NCBI GenBank assembly: GCA_907165275.2
Contig: OU015653.1
Coordinates: forward strand, 5,610,001-5,674,000
Reading direction: 5' to 3'
Length of the DNA: 64,000 nt
Origin: Zygaena filipendulae
Lineage: Eukaryota; Arthropoda; Insecta; Lepidoptera; Zygaenidae
Positions 9,085 through 20,600 of this stretch are shown here, in pieces. Both the position numbers and the translations under genes were made by a program. How positions within the stretch are numbered: position 1 is the first letter of the stretch; every line of letters begins with the position of its first letter. Below the pieces are notes generated by a model, which saw only the letters and a list, made by a program, of their open reading frames with translations, ran no database searches and was not told the origin of the DNA.

Positions 9085-11660
9085 TTCGGTTAAATCTAAT
9101 ATTTATGACTCTGTTGGTATAAAGCAGTTTAATATCATTCATTGGAACTCTAGAAGTTTATTACCAAAGCTAGACCAACTTAAACATTTTCTTTGTAATT
9201 TGGATTATAGTGTTGACATGATATTATTTAATGAAACTTGGTTAACACCCAGTAAATCCATCAAGTTGCCTGGATTTACTTTATTGCGAAGAGATTCTGA
9301 TCACCCTCATGGCGGAATTGCTATTGCTATTCGTTCTAAGTATAAATTTAAAATAGTCAATACTACATCTCAGTATCATTTTCAAAATATTTTAGTAACA
9401 GTATATGATAATGGTTTCTCTTTTGAACTTTTATGTGCTTATGTTCCTCCACCTCCAAATGGTAAATTTACTATACATTTACTGGAAAATTCATGTTCAA
9501 AATTTGTATCGAATAATTATATGATAATAGGTGATTTTAACGCGCATCACGTTTCCTGGGGTTCGAGAGTTAATGATGGACGAGGCAACGCACTTCATGC
9601 ATATGTGGAGAGTTCTAATTTGGTCTGTTTAAATGACCACACGATCACGACTCTTGCTCCGTTTGGTCAACAAGGTAATGTATTGGACCTAGCGTTCGCA
9701 TCTCAAGCTCTCAGTTCTAGCTGCACGGTTTCTGTTCTCGACGATCCGCTTAGTAGTAACCATTTTCCTTTACATATAGGTGTGATAATCGACTCTTCCA
9801 TTCCTATTCCTTATCTCAGAGACTTATCAAGAGGACAAGGCGACACATTAGATAACTCTTTAGCTAATGTAAACTTTAAAAAGATTGACTGGACAGAATT
9901 TAAAGAGAAATGTGTAATTGCATTCACAACTTTCCGATTCATGGATAACCCTCTTGAAAACTATTTGAATTATTTGAGTATTTTACATGACATATTAATG
10001 ACATTTGACAAGAAAAAGTGTTACCAACATAAAAAGAATCATAAAGCTGTTCCTTGGTGGAATGCTGATTGTGACCGCGTAGTGTTACAAGCCAAAATTG
10101 CCTTATCCTCATATAAACAGTATCCGTCTATGGAAAATTATATTATTTTTAAAAAACTAGATGCTTTAAAAAAGAAAACAATATTAGAAACTAAACGTTT
10201 GAGTTGGATGGATCTTTGTGCGTCATTCAATCGTATGACATCAAGTAAAATTATTTGGGATCATATTCGTAGATTTAAGCATGCTAAACTCAATAGTATT
10301 GCTACATCACCAAGCTTTTTTCAGAACCCAGCAAATGCCTCACTGTTTTTAGATCAAATTGCCTCCCATAATAATGTAGTAACTAATAAAAGTGAGTTGC
10401 AAAAATTTTTTGACAATTCTGGAGCCCAGGAAGCTCAATGGATAGTAGACCCATTTTCTTTTGATGAATTTTTGGCAGCATTAGATAATAAAAAAGAAAC
10501 ATCTCCAGGCCCAGATTTCATCACCTACAAAGTGATAAAAAATCTACCCCAATATGCCAAGGAAATTTTATGTAAAATATTCAATGATCTCTGGCAAAGT
10601 AACTCTATTCCTCCGATTTGGAAGACCCAACATGTAGTTCCTATCCTAAAGCCTTATAAAAATCCAAATAGTATTAGCTCTTACAGACCCATTTCCTTAA
10701 CGTCTTGTTTTTCAAAAGTTTTTGAAACTATGTTAAAAAATAGATTGGAATGGTTTATTGAAAATAATAGCTTTTTACCCAACACTCAATATGGATTCCG
10801 GAAAGGTAAAAGCACAATAGATAACTTAAGCTGCTTAATTGGAGATATCAAAAATAATTTCCATAAAAATCATTATACATTAGCAGTTTTTTTGGATATC
10901 AAAGGGGCGTTTGATAACATCGATCATTCTTATCTTATCACTAGTTTGGCTTCTCTGGGGTTTCCTGGTCATATCCTATTTTGGCTATACAATTTTCTAA
11001 ATAATCGCTCTCTGTCTTTGAAAGTTAAATCTACTTTGTTTGGTACTAAAATTTCCACGAAGGGTACACCACAAGGTTCTGTTTTATCTCCTCTTGTATT
11101 CATTATGAGTCTAATATGTTTCATAAAACAAATTCCATCATCTGTTAAGCATTTATTTTTCGCCGACGATCTTGTTTTATATGTGAACTGTAATGATATT
11201 GGGTCTGGTGAATCCATTATGAATAATTGTCTTCGTTCTATTCATCATTTACTGACGAATTCATTGAAACTTGAGGTTAATGTTTCCAAAAGTTCGGTAA
11301 TTCTATTTTCTAAAAATGGTCTACATTATCCTCGGGTTTTATACAATTCTGAGGTTATTACTGCACATTCTTTCGTCAAATATGTAGGTCTCACTCTTGA
11401 TTTTGATCTTTCTTGGAAATCTCATATTGATGTTATTTGTAAAAGAGCTGAGTTGGGTTTAAACATATTAAAGTCATTAGCGGGAGTAAAATGGGGAGCA
11501 GACCCCAAAATTCTAAAAACTATATACATCGCGACCATCCGAAGTCATTTTGATTATGGTTCTATGTTTTTTGCGGACGCGAGATCTACTTTACTGAGAA
11601 AATTAGATATTTTACAAAATAGAGCGTTAAGAATAATTACTGGTGCTATGATGTCCTCTC
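9077..11660 (+). pseudogene. LINE ORF2, 5' part (endonuclease and reverse transcriptase)
   Basis: The first part of ORF2. It starts with an apurinic-type endonuclease (HWNSRSL, NETWL, GDFNAHH, DLAFAS, SSNHFPL blocks) followed by a reverse transcriptase (GPDFITYKV, YRPISLTS, AVFLDIKGAFDNI, GTPQGSVLSPL and the catalytic FADDLVLY). After the codons around 11650 the frame is broken by the LTR element at 11661; the remainder is at 16221-17455. If the insertion and one target copy are ignored, the frame continues without a stop. A track-like open frame that runs on into the LTR to 11755 is an artefact of the insertion. Confidence 0.88.
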
Positions 11661-11778
11661 TGTTATGGACTCCTTTCTTGTGTGACATAAACCATAAACA
11701 GTCATCTAGTGAAAAGAATATTATCTTGATTTATGTCAATAAATTGTTAATATGAAATACGTTTTATGAATTTTATTA
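11661..11778 (+). repeat. 5' LTR (118 bp)
   Basis: Begins TGTTATGGAC and ends TTTTATTA. I compared it base by base with the 3' LTR and found no difference. Confidence 0.92.
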
Positions 11779-11779
11779 T

Positions 11780-11789
11780 TGGCGACGAG
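11780..11789 (+). promoter_or_regulatory. Primer-binding site, tRNA-Ser type
   Basis: TGGCGACGAG lies one base after the LTR. It is complementary to the 3' end CTCGTCG plus CCA of a tRNA-Ser(GCU)-like molecule, as I recall it from other animals. The gag ATG follows immediately at 11790, so almost no leader exists. Confidence 0.7.
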
Positions 11790-12557
11790 ATGGACGCCGA
11801 ACAATTTGCACTATTTTTAAGTGTCCAACAGACACAACAGGAACAAATAACAAAAATTTTGTCAATGTTGGTAACGCCAACGAGTTCCATCACGGAATCA
11901 GCGACGACAACACAGGGCGGCGTGACGAGCGCATCCACATCACAGCAACCATCAAACAAGATGAGTATTTTCAAAAATTTTAACTTGGACAAATTTAACC
12001 CTGATAGCTGTCGAGTAGAAGATTACATCGATTTTTTTGAAACGAAGTGCACAATACATAACATTAGCGACAATAACCTGAAGAGGGATTTACTCTTGAA
12101 TTCTTTTACGCCAGACATATTCAGAGAAGTAAAAGTAGGCTTAACACCTAAATTCGAATCGAGCACATACATAGACATAAGTAAGAAACTTTTAGACCTT
12201 TATCGCGTAAAAAGAACCAGATATCGAGCACTGACAGAGTTCTGGAGCTGCACGAGAGAGAAAAATGAATCAATGGAACATTACGCTAATCGACTAAAGG
12301 ATTTGAGCAAAGATTGTGGATATGATCACATCTTATTAGAACGACAGCTACGAGATCGATTCGCAACGGGCCTGAATCATATTGAGTTAGAGACAGACTT
12401 GAAACAGAAATGGCCTGATCTAATGGAGATAAACGAAGGAATGACAAGTGAAGTTACATTTACACAGATTTTTGCTGTCGCTCAATCCCGCGAACAAGCC
12501 GAACATGATACACCGTCTACGAGCGTTAAGAGAATTAACAAAAATACGCGCGTCTAA
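11790..12557 (+). CDS. LTR element Gag (capsid part)
   Basis: A 255-residue capsid-like Gag when started at the ATG next to the PBS; an upstream ATG at 11766 lies inside the LTR. It contains the retrotransposon Gag core with DYIDFFE and the LKRDLLLNSF and YANRLKDLSKDCG blocks. It has no zinc knuckle: the nucleocapsid part is found in the next frame, after a stop at 12557. This means either a frameshift mutation or frameshifting at an unusual place. Confidence 0.8.
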   Translation: MDAEQFALFLSVQQTQQEQITKILSMLVTPTSSITESATTTQGGVTSASTSQQPSNKMSIFKNFNLDKFNPDSCRVEDYIDFFETKCTIHNISDNNLKRDLLLNSFTPDIFREVKVGLTPKFESSTYIDISKKLLDLYRVKRTRYRALTEFWSCTREKNESMEHYANRLKDLSKDCGYDHILLERQLRDRFATGLNHIELETDLKQKWPDLMEINEGMTSEVTFTQIFAVAQSREQAEHDTPSTSVKRINKNTRV

Positions 12558-15500
12558 TTCTCAACGTTACTCCGATGACAAGAATTATCGTGAATTACAT
12601 TCAGATCAGTGCTACCGTTGCGGCAAGGATAAACATGATACTACGAACTGTCCTGCTAAAAATCATACTTGCAAAGAATGCAAAATAGATGGACACTTCG
12701 AAAGTTGCTGCATCAAAACAAGACGAGCACATATAGTACAAAGAAAATTACAAAAACCTAGACGTAAATTACAAAGGATAACAAAAAGCAGCTCATCATC
12801 GAACGGTTCTTCAGACAGTAGTGAGGAAGACAACGATTACTTGTGCAACATAACTAATAAACGAAGCAGAGATTGCAAAAGGATTGACGTCATTATCAAT
12901 GGACAAAATTGTACAATGGATTGGGACCCAGGTTCTACATATTCTATTATTAGCACCCAGTTTTGGAAAAAAATAGGAGCCCCATCCCTTACAAAAGCAC
13001 CTAAACTTAAAGCATACTGCGATTACAAACTTAAATCAAAAGGACTTACAGACGTTACAGTTGAAGTGGAGGGGGAACAGAGAATATTACCTGTAGTGGT
13101 CATGAAGAATGCTAACCCAATGCTTTTCGGATTACAATGGAGTGAATCATTTGGGATGGAATTCCCCAAGGCCGTTTATTCCATCAAAGGTAATACCCCT
13201 TTGTCACTTGAACGAATCATACATAATTATGCACAGCTATTCGATGGAAAACTGGGAAAAGTCAACGGATATCAAGTGAACATTCATATCAAACCAGGAG
13301 CAGAACCCGTACATTTACCAGCACGACCCATCAAATTTGGTCTGAAAAGAAACATAGAGTTAGAGTTGGATCGCCTCATTTCTGAAGGAATCATAGAAAA
13401 TATAGACCCCAACTTGACACCAGTCGAATGGGCTACTCCAACAGTTAACGTAGTAAAACCAAATGGAGATATAAGGATCTGCGGAGACTACAGAAGCACC
13501 CTTAACCCTGTTTTGATAAAACATTTACACCCCGTGCCTCTTTTTGATCAACTACGACAAAAACTAACACAAGGCAAGATCTTTTCAAAAATTGATCTCA
13601 AAGACGCCTATCTTCAATTTGAAATTGCTCCTGATTCGAAGAAATACCTAACACTAGCAACACATAAAGGCTACTTCCAGTACAATAGGATGCCATTTGG
13701 TATTTCTACAGCCCCATCAATTTTCCAACATTACCTAGATAAATTACTTTTTGACATCCCTAATGTAGCCATATATTTTGATGATATCGCTGTCACTGGA
13801 AGAGACAAGGAAGAACACCTACGGACCTTATCCCTTGTCTTCGACCGGTTACAGAAAGCAGGGCTCAAAGTAAATTTAAAAAAATGTTCATTTTTAAAGA
13901 ATGAGATTGAATACCTTGGGCACACAATAGACCAAAATGGCATACGACCCATGAAAAAGAAACTTGACGCCATTACTAAGGCTGCTGAACCATCTAATCC
14001 AAAAGAATTAAGATCATTTCTTGGTCTGGTAAACTTTTACGAAAGGTTCATACCACATTTACATGGAATCTGTGCAGATTTACATGAATTAACTAGCGGC
14101 AAACAACGATGGCGTTGGACAAAACACGAAAGTAACGTTTTCGAAGCAACTAAATCTTGTATCGCTACTTCCAAGCCTCTAATAGCTTTTGACGAAAATA
14201 GACCTCTTTTCTTAGCATGCGATGCATCAGAGAAGGGCTTGGGGGCGGTATTATTCCACAAGAACAAGGACATCGAAGAACCTATCGCTTTTGCATCAAG
14301 GAAACTACGCTCAGCTGAAACTAAATACTCTGTTATTGATCGAGAAGCCCTTGCTATATTCTTTGGTATTAAAAAGTTTGATCAATATCTACGCGGAACA
14401 AAATTCACATTGGTTACTGATCATAAACCCCTAATACATATACTAGGTGCCCAACGAAACCTTCCTAAAGTCGCCAACAATCGACTTGTAAGATGGGCTT
14501 TGATTATTGGCAGCTATAATTATGATATATGCTACCGAAAAGGGGAACAAAATATTTTGGCAGACTGCCTTTCAAGGTTGCCTGACACGGACGCAAACCC
14601 TTCTAAAATGGAACGCGCAGTACACAGGATAGAATCACGTCTTGTGACAACCAGAATTTCGGACCTTCATCTTACTGAAAAACTTCTAAAGAAAAGTACT
14701 GCCACTGATGCAAACCTATCAAAAGTTGTACAATTTTTAAATACAGGCTGGCGTGAAAGTGAGGTTAATAATGAATTGAAACATTATTTTAGAAAACAAA
14801 ACGAAATTTCTGTAGAAAATAAAATTCTTTTGTGGCAAGGAAGAATGATTATACCGGAATGTCTGCGAGCAAAAGTCCTTTCATACTTACATCAAGGTCA
14901 CCCAGGAACAGCAGCCATGAAAGCATTAGCTAGATTTTATGTATGGTGGCCATCACTGGACGAGGACATTGATAACCATGTAAAAATGTGCAAAGGATGC
15001 CAGACAAACCGACCACACAATCCGGAACTACCTGTATATTCGTGGTCTATTCCCGAACAAGTATGGGAAAGAATACACATCGATTTCGCTGGACCTTTTG
15101 AGGACAATTATTGGCTTGTGGTATGTGATGCTCTGTCAAAATGGGTAGAGGTAAAGGCCATGAAACGAACCACTACAAGGAATTTATGTTCAGCCTTGGA
15201 TGACATATTTTGCACGTTTGGCTTACCACGTATAATAGTTTCTGATAATGGTCCACAATTTACTTCCTCTGAGTTCAAAGAGTACTGTGACAATAATGGT
15301 ATTTTACACATTACCTCCTCACCTTATCATCCACGTACTAATGGTTTGGCCGAAAGGTTTGTAAGGACCTTCAAGTCAAGAATGGCATCAACTCAAGGAA
15401 ACATTTCTAGCCGTCTGAAGGAGTTTTTATTCACATACCGAAACTCACCCCATACCACCACTAGCAAGTCACCAGCACAGATGATGTTTGGCCGACAATT

Positions 15501-16086
15501 AAACTGTCTTCTATCCAACATCAAACCTGATAAACGGAGAAAATTGCAGTATCAACAAATTCAAGCCAATATTGAGTCGTCTGGTACACCTAACTTCACA
15601 CCAGGTGATCCTGTTTATGTTAGAACACGACAGGAAAAAACGTGGCAGACGGGGTCAGTGGCTGCACGCAAAGGCAGATATTCATATATTATCACAACAC
15701 CAACAGGAAAAGAAATACGCCGGCATGCAGATCACATACGTCATAGGGCACTATCCCCGCGAACATCTATGAACACCATTCCGGAGAGTGGGACACCTGC
15801 AACAATATCTCCCAAAACACCCGGGTCAACAACTGATTCTATCAGCACCCTAAAAGATCTGTCGCCACCATCCTCTTCTCCAAAGTCCCCCATTTCATCC
15901 TCTTCTCCAAAGTCCCCCATTTCACTATTCCCGTCCCCTGGTCCCTCCGTTCAACCATCTCAACCCGCTGGTCCTTCCAACCAAGCTGCAGTGGCACCCA
16001 CATCAGAGTCAGCTTCTACACCAACGCCGTTGCGCCGTAGCCAGCGAGTGACGAGACCGCCTCGACGTCTCATCACCGAAATATGA
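12448..16086 (+). CDS. LTR element nucleocapsid and Pol
   Basis: An open frame of 1212 codons, of which the first 35 or so are probably not translated from its own ATG. In order there are two zinc knuckles (about residues 55-87), an aspartic protease with D-P-G in place of the usual D-T/S-G (about residue 160), a reverse transcriptase with YFDDI (about 442), RNase H with ACDAS and VTDHKPL, and integrase with an HHCC zinc domain (WWPSLDEDID, CKGC) and the D, D, E triad in HIDFAGP, SDNGPQF and LAERF. The C-terminal tail has a short SSPKSPIS repeat. It overlaps gag and is in the +1 frame relative to it. Confidence 0.88.
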   Translation: MKLHLHRFLLSLNPANKPNMIHRLRALRELTKIRASNSQRYSDDKNYRELHSDQCYRCGKDKHDTTNCPAKNHTCKECKIDGHFESCCIKTRRAHIVQRKLQKPRRKLQRITKSSSSSNGSSDSSEEDNDYLCNITNKRSRDCKRIDVIINGQNCTMDWDPGSTYSIISTQFWKKIGAPSLTKAPKLKAYCDYKLKSKGLTDVTVEVEGEQRILPVVVMKNANPMLFGLQWSESFGMEFPKAVYSIKGNTPLSLERIIHNYAQLFDGKLGKVNGYQVNIHIKPGAEPVHLPARPIKFGLKRNIELELDRLISEGIIENIDPNLTPVEWATPTVNVVKPNGDIRICGDYRSTLNPVLIKHLHPVPLFDQLRQKLTQGKIFSKIDLKDAYLQFEIAPDSKKYLTLATHKGYFQYNRMPFGISTAPSIFQHYLDKLLFDIPNVAIYFDDIAVTGRDKEEHLRTLSLVFDRLQKAGLKVNLKKCSFLKNEIEYLGHTIDQNGIRPMKKKLDAITKAAEPSNPKELRSFLGLVNFYERFIPHLHGICADLHELTSGKQRWRWTKHESNVFEATKSCIATSKPLIAFDENRPLFLACDASEKGLGAVLFHKNKDIEEPIAFASRKLRSAETKYSVIDREALAIFFGIKKFDQYLRGTKFTLVTDHKPLIHILGAQRNLPKVANNRLVRWALIIGSYNYDICYRKGEQNILADCLSRLPDTDANPSKMERAVHRIESRLVTTRISDLHLTEKLLKKSTATDANLSKVVQFLNTGWRESEVNNELKHYFRKQNEISVENKILLWQGRMIIPECLRAKVLSYLHQGHPGTAAMKALARFYVWWPSLDEDIDNHVKMCKGCQTNRPHNPELPVYSWSIPEQVWERIHIDFAGPFEDNYWLVVCDALSKWVEVKAMKRTTTRNLCSALDDIFCTFGLPRIIVSDNGPQFTSSEFKEYCDNNGILHITSSPYHPRTNGLAERFVRTFKSRMASTQGNISSRLKEFLFTYRNSPHTTTSKSPAQMMFGRQLNCLLSNIKPDKRRKLQYQQIQANIESSGTPNFTPGDPVYVRTRQEKTWQTGSVAARKGRYSYIITTPTGKEIRRHADHIRHRALSPRTSMNTIPESGTPATISPKTPGSTTDSISTLKDLSPPSSSPKSPISSSSPKSPISLFPSPGPSVQPSQPAGPSNQAAVAPTSESASTPTPLRRSQRVTRPPRRLITEI

Positions 16087-16097
16087 GGGGGGACGAA
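16085..16097 (+). promoter_or_regulatory. Polypurine tract
   Basis: GAGGGGGGACGAA directly before the 3' LTR, the expected site for plus-strand priming. It overlaps the pol stop codon. Confidence 0.8.
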
Positions 16098-16215
16098 TGT
16101 TATGGACTCCTTTCTTGTGTGACATAAACCATAAACAGTCATCTAGTGAAAAGAATATTATCTTGATTTATGTCAATAAATTGTTAATATGAAATACGTT
16201 TTATGAATTTTATTA
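16098..16215 (+). repeat. 3' LTR (118 bp)
   Basis: Identical to the 5' LTR. It is followed by the target duplication CTCTC at 16216-16220. Confidence 0.92.
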
Positions 16216-16220
16216 CTCTC

Positions 16221-17455
16221 CAATTAATTCCTTGGAAGTTGAGGCTGGGATTGTCCCCTTATCTATACGTAGAAGTTATATAACAGATAAGTATTGTCTT
16301 AAACTAATTAGTCGAGATAACCAAGTAATTTCTAGGTATATGGAAAATTTTAATATTCCAAATTATAATTTAATACCTTTTCCTGACTCGTCCTCAATAG
16401 GAGGATCTTCATCATACTTGAATTTCGAATTCCAGGATACGGTTTCTTGGACTGCGTTATTGCCATGTTTTGAATATGACTATTTTCTAATGATGAGAGA
16501 TGTAGTTGTTCATTTGATTAAGTTTAAATCTAAATATGATTTTCTGGAATTTCTCGACGTAAAAACTGATTTTGCAAAATTGTACACAGATGGCTCCAAA
16601 ACTAAAGAAAGAACCAGTTTCGCATTCTATGACTCATTTATGAATATAGGGAATGTTTATAAATGTAATAATTACTTTTCTGTATTTTCGGCTGAGGTTT
16701 TAGGCATTATTTACGCCCTAAATCACATTAGGGATAGTTATAAATCCAACAATAAGAATAATTTTTTAATTTTAAGTGATTCCATGAGCGCTTTGCAAGC
16801 TCTTAAAAGCAAACGTTTACATCCATCTGTAAATTACTTAATTTATGAGTTAAGGAGCTGCTTAAATAATTTATGTAAAAGGAATATCTATGTAGAATTC
16901 TGCTGGGTTCCTGGACATGCTGGCATAATAGGCAACGAACTTGTGGATAAGCTCGCCAAATCTTCAAAGTATATTCAAATTTGTAGTTTTAAAGTACCGC
17001 ATTTAGATTTGGTTTCTTTTGTAAAAAATATTATGATAAACCGTTGGTCTAATTCCTTGCAGTCGACCAGAAACGTGAAAGGAAAATGGCTTGCAGAAAT
17101 TGTCCCAGTTCCCAGCACTAAGTCCTGGTTTGAAAAACACACAAAATTTTTAGGAAGGTCTTTCATATCCACTTTAAGCAGATTACGCATTGGTCATGCC
17201 CGTTTCCCTGCGCATCTTTTTAGATTAAAATTGAGTGATTCTGCTGTTTGTAACTATTGTAATTATTTTTTGTGCGATCTTGATCATATAATTCTTCAAT
17301 GTCCTCAATTCAACTTGCAAAGGCTATTGTTCATTAGTTTATGTAAAAATGCAGATGTTAAAAATATTCCGAACTCAGTACAAGGTTTACTAAAGCTTCC
17401 ACAGCTTTACCCTTTAATTTATAATTTTGTAATTAATACTATAGGTAGTTTATAG
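16221..17455 (+). pseudogene. LINE ORF2, 3' part (RNase H)
   Basis: The continuation of ORF2 after the LTR element. It contains an RNase H domain with the YTDGSKT, SAEVLG, LSDSMSAL and WVPGHAGIIGNELVD blocks, which hold the catalytic D-E-D-D residues. A C-terminal cysteine/histidine motif (CNYCNYFLCDLDHIILQC) follows, as in other LINE ORF2 proteins. The stop is at 17453-17455. It is cut off from its own start codon by the LTR insertion. Confidence 0.85.
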
Positions 17456-17586
17456 GTAGATAATAATTTATGTTTTATATTCTTCTATTATTCTAACTAA
17501 TTATTATTAATACATAGAATATTGTAATTTGGTTTAAGCTGATGGCCGTGTTGCCAAAGCTTTCAATAAATTAAAAAAAAAAAAAA

Positions 17587-17598
17587 TCTAGTTCTAGT
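17587..17598. repeat. 3' target site duplication of the LINE
   Basis: TCTAGTTCTAGT, matching 7754-7765. The reconstituted target reads like a family A end with a 6-bp CTAGTT duplication. Confidence 0.85.
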
Positions 17599-17624
17599 TA
17601 ATTTGTGTTTAAGCCTCACTAAAT

Positions 17625-20600
17625 ATGAAAATTATTTTAGTAGGGGTCCTGTTTTTAGTTTACCTAATAAACTTAGTGGTAATTTTTAGAAAAATGTTTA
17701 TACTTGAATACCTATGATTGTTTGATTTAAATATAAAAATTGATGAAATTTTCATTTACCAATATTTTAATGTTCTTTTTAGGTTTCTATTGATTATGAT
17801 GGCTGGCTGAATATCAAATTGGAACATTCCTTAGGTTGCAATATTGAACAGTTTTGTCCCCGTGGGACTATAGTTTTAAAAAGTATTCGGTCAGGGATAC
17901 CAATAATTGATCAAATATCATTTCATAAAAAGCATTTAGAGGAACTAAAAGTAAGTTGCCTAAAAACTGAAAATTGTTATGAAATAAATTTTAAGAATAT
18001 GTATTGTCATATTATGTGAGTTTATTACCCTTTCATGCTTTAATTATTCAACTGATCATCACGTTGCATACACATTGTTAGAGGTACAGAAAAGGACGTA
18101 GGATACTTTTTATCCTAGCATTCCTGCAGAAACTCCAGAAATTAATATAGGTAGAACTGCAGGGAACCACTAGTTTGATAGTTATGTTTGATGCTTTATT
18201 ATTTCCCATAAAAATTGTTAATTATTGAGCAAAACAAAGTATCAACAATAGGCTAGTTTCCTAAATTTTCTTTTTTAGTCCGTTTTGTAGATTATTAAAA
18301 AATATTGGACACGTATTTTTTTATTTTTTATGTAACCAAAAAATAACGGAGATATATCAAGTCGAAATTTCACATGACGTCACGCCTCGCTACAGTTTGT
18401 TCGCACGTTATAGCGAGCTGTGACATCACGAGTCCCCCACCCTAAACTTTAATGCGCTTTATCTATGCATATTTCCATTATTTTAAAAAAGCAAAAAATA
18501 CGTGTCTTTTATTTTTTTATTATCTAACTGACGGACTAAATAGAATTTTGATTTTTTTACCCAGGAAACTAGCCTATTACAATGTTTTTTTCTAAATTCT
18601 CATTTATTTTGGTATCTACTGAAAATTAGCTAATAAACCAAAACACTAATAATATCAGTATTATTTCTTCAATCTGTTCTCAAGTATTAGCGTTGGATCA
18701 GCATGCAACAGTTAAATTTTTGATTCCTAAGCTGAAACACTCATGAGTCTTGTAATCTGTATAATATGAATCTAGTTAATTAAAATAGGTTAATAGAACT
18801 TTGTCTTTTCCCCTCCTTAACCTGTACATCTGTTACAAGCAATTTGAATGTGTGTAGTCAGCCAATCCACACTGAGCCCTCATAAAAGAGTACTACAGTC
18901 TACAGTATAAGGGTAGACCTGTATATTAACACTAGGAACATATTGATATTGATATTATTCTTTTTAGGAGCTTGCAGATATTGGTGGTTTTTATTCCATT
19001 AAAATACTAGTCAGTACTGCAGAGAACAAAGAGACCGAGTTATTATCATCGGTCAAGGCTCAAGCTTTTCTGGAAAATGGACTTTCAGATGTTATAAATG
19101 CATGGGTTTTACCAAACGGGGCCATAACAGCAGTAAATTTTCAAGTCACTAACAATTCACAACCACTGCAAAAAGAAAGCAATGGTTACAAAGTTAACTC
19201 AATTTTTTACCTCCGTCATGTCGAACAGGCACCTGTGTATGTATTTCATGATGTGTACTGAAGTAGTGTGTACATTTCTTTATTATGTACCATAGTTTTG
19301 TATTTTGTAATTTCAATTATTATTATAAATTTCAGGCCTGATACTGCTTCCTATATACAAAAATTGGAGCGTGAAAGGGAAGCTAGGGAAAGGGGCGAGC
19401 TGACAGATAACAGATCATTTTTAGCCAAATATGTAAGTACTAAGTAGTTGCTTCTGTACACAGTTACACCTCTGTTAATTTTGAAGATCCCTCAGAACAT
19501 CTGTATCTTGATGAAAAATGCCAGTCCTATTCCAAGACCTAAATTACTTAATATTTTTAAGGTAATAATCATTTATTTATTAGCTTTCCCTTTTGGTTTC
19601 ACCCGCGGTAATTTCGGAGTTCCCCCGGGAGTTTCAGAATCTTACTAATATTATAAATGTGAAAGTGTGGATGTTTGGATGTTTGTTACTCAATCACGCA
19701 AAAACGGCTGAACGGATTTGGATCAAATTTGGTATACACGTTGTCAGTGGTACAAAGAAGGACATATGATACTTTTTATCCCGAAACTCCCGCGGGAACT
19801 CCGAAATTACCGCGGGTGAAACCGCAGGGCACAGCTAGTTAACTATATATATACTCAGCGACAGCCCAAACATAAATACGAGTATATACCTAAGACATTA
19901 ATTAACAGGCGTTTTTGGTATCGCGTATGATCAGTTTAAGTGGCAGCTTATCAGGACATTCGATAAAGTGCATTACTTTCGTTTCTGTGACTCGCTGTGC
20001 CTAACACTAGGCTCCATAAAATTTTTAACTCTCTGAACAATGTATACGCTATTACAACAAACTCCCTAACGGATATAGTTAATTTGTCAATTAATAAATT
20101 GAAGACCTTTATTAAACACAGATTATGCGATAGAGCATATTATAGTGTAGCTATTTAAATGATACAGACATTTGGGAATGAATTGCTCTATTAAATTACT
20201 ATTTTTTGTTCTCCTAATTTAATTCTCCTAGTAACTAGCTAGGACCTAGTTTATGTACGATCACTAAAAGACAGCCGTGCTGAGTTTCTTGTCAGTTCTT
20301 CTCAGTAGAGGACGTGATGGCTTGTGAATTTTAATTAGCGGGCAGGCTGGTGACCTACTGCGCCACTCGGGTCGTCAATATAAGAATTCAGGGGCCGTAT
20401 TTTTTAATCGCTCGAATTACTTTTCGCACACGGAATTGCAAGATTCGCATGTGAATGCTTAAAAAATTTAAGTACCTGGGTATGAACATTCGCGAGTGAA
20501 TATTCGATTCCGTGTGTGATGTTACTTAATGGATGTGCAATAATAAATTAAAAAAAAAAAAAGTTGTAAATTGAATGTAATTCGAGCGATTCAATAATAC

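Larger units (their letters stand above)
11661..16215 (+). mobile_element. Gypsy LTR retrotransposon, mag-like
   Basis: A complete 4555-bp LTR retrotransposon with identical 118-bp LTRs (11661-11778 and 16098-16215), a 5-bp target duplication CTCTC (11656-11660 and 16216-16220), a primer-binding site, gag, pol and a polypurine tract. The pol order is protease, reverse transcriptase, RNase H, integrase, which is the Gypsy order. Very short LTRs, a PBS next to gag and this type of pol resemble the mag lineage first known from Bombyx. Identical LTRs point to a recent insertion. Confidence 0.92.
7766..17586 (+). mobile_element. LINE, I-superfamily-like, split by an LTR element
   Basis: A near full-length non-LTR retrotransposon, about 5.26 kb without the nested LTR element. 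It has a short 5' leader, ORF1 (7930-9084), ORF2 (from 9077), a 3' UTR and an A-run. The 12-bp target duplications TCTAGTTCTAGT flank it. ORF2 carries endonuclease, reverse transcriptase and a C-terminal RNase H domain, a layout typical of the I/Nimb group rather than Jockey or CR1. The reading frames are open apart from the nested insertion, so the copy is young. It lies in the same orientation as EMC10, 38 bp upstream of that gene's ATG. Confidence 0.9.
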
